From contig DVDX01000024.1 in the NCBI GenBank assembly GCA_015295985.1, positions 101,565 through 165,564 of the forward strand: a stretch of 64,000 nt of DNA, written 5' to 3'. Numbering within the stretch: the stretch's first letter is position 1; every line of letters begins with the position of its first letter. Made by a program: the position numbers and the translations under genes. Positions 63,822 to 64,000 of this stretch are shown here, in pieces. The notes beneath the pieces were generated by a model that saw only the letters and a list, made by a program, of their open reading frames with translations, was not told where the DNA came from and searched no databases. This DNA comes from Synechococcus sp. M44_DOE_062 (GTDB taxonomy: Bacteria > Cyanobacteriota > Cyanobacteriia > Thermostichales > Thermostichaceae).

Positions 63822-64000
63822 CGCGTCAGCAGTGCAGAGCCCTTTGGTCTTGGTAGAGATTGTCAGTCTACAACGCCATGCGCTGCCAATCGCGTTAGCG
63901 GGACGGAGTCCAAGGTAACTCGCTGTCTATTAGAACAACGGTGCAGTTCCCGTCAGGGTGCCGTAGGCATAGCACTGTCGCGTTAGCGGTGCGGTTCCCG
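63822..64000. repeat. Type A and type B dispersed repeats at the window end
   Basis: A type A copy GCGTTAGCGGGACGGAGTCC (63892-63911) is followed by a type B copy (63941-63975, AGTTCCCGTCAGGGTGCCG, then TAGGCATAGCAC) and a hybrid CGCGTTAGCGGTGCGGTTCCCG (63979-64000) that joins the two families. The window ends inside the element. Confidence 0.8.

Overview
The window comes from a cyanobacterium. It carries photosystem I subunit PsaC, an allophycocyanin beta-type subunit, Ycf3, an NADPH-thioredoxin reductase of the plant/cyanobacterial NTRC type, plastid-shared small proteins (LPA1/Rep27-like and CRR7-like) and a cyanobacterial tmRNA tag (ANNVVPFARKAAALAA). The DNA is GC-rich and contains the palindrome GGGATCCC (or its GGATCC core) several times per kilobase, in genes and between them. 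That palindrome, used in place of the usual HIP1 GCGATCGC, points to the thermophilic Yellowstone-type Synechococcus (JA-3-3Ab / JA-2-3B'a relatives). The species call is inference.

Layout. 1-4.6 kb: end of an unidentified enzyme, a membrane protein, ispE, accC and a tyrosine recombinase. 4.7-6.4 kb: a low-GC two-gene module without any complete GGGATCCC (J-domain protein plus HNH protein), probably acquired. 6.6-9.1 kb: exported protein, ExoD-like protein, SLH-domain envelope protein. 9.3-14.5 kb: Fe-S assembly locus sufB-(mscL)-sufC-sufD facing its repressor gene sufR, with two SufR operators between sufB and sufR. 14.6-15.9 kb: DAHP synthase preceded by what looks like a complete transcription attenuator with an aromatic-rich leader peptide. 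16-21 kb: folB, miaE, a histidine kinase, and an unusual CBM20-SGNH-DUF1796 fusion. 21-24 kb: repeat cluster, tRNA-Thr, lnt and an internally deleted IS605-type tnpB element with both ends kept. 24-34 kb: HNH protein, hydrolase, ruvA-nadD, psaC, small conserved proteins, a BMC-like protein, a ProA-like protein without its catalytic cysteine, a PIG-V-like glycosyltransferase and NTRC. 34.5-39.7 kb: glnA with a textbook NtcA promoter, a DUF4278 protein, a CPA2 antiporter. 40-49 kb: moaA, an FG-GAP/ASPIC protein, rpsT, tRNA-Arg, a large PAS/GAF histidine kinase, a copper amine oxidase. 49-56 kb: ssrA, tRNA-Lys, gatC, ycf3, crr7-like, trpS, an EamA transporter, truB, apcF-like, a DUF1980 protein. 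56-64 kb: orphan PotC-like permease, metH, sigA, fni.

Most genes are single or in two-gene units, often convergent with almost no spacing; moaA/FG-GAP and sigA/fni share stop-codon bases. The most notable regulatory and evolutionary signals are the candidate aromatic attenuator upstream of DAHP synthase, a short dispersed repeat (core CGCGTTAGCGGGACGGAGTCC, readable as RVSGTES) that has entered protein-coding genes such as metH, and terminators built from paired GGGATCCC palindromes.
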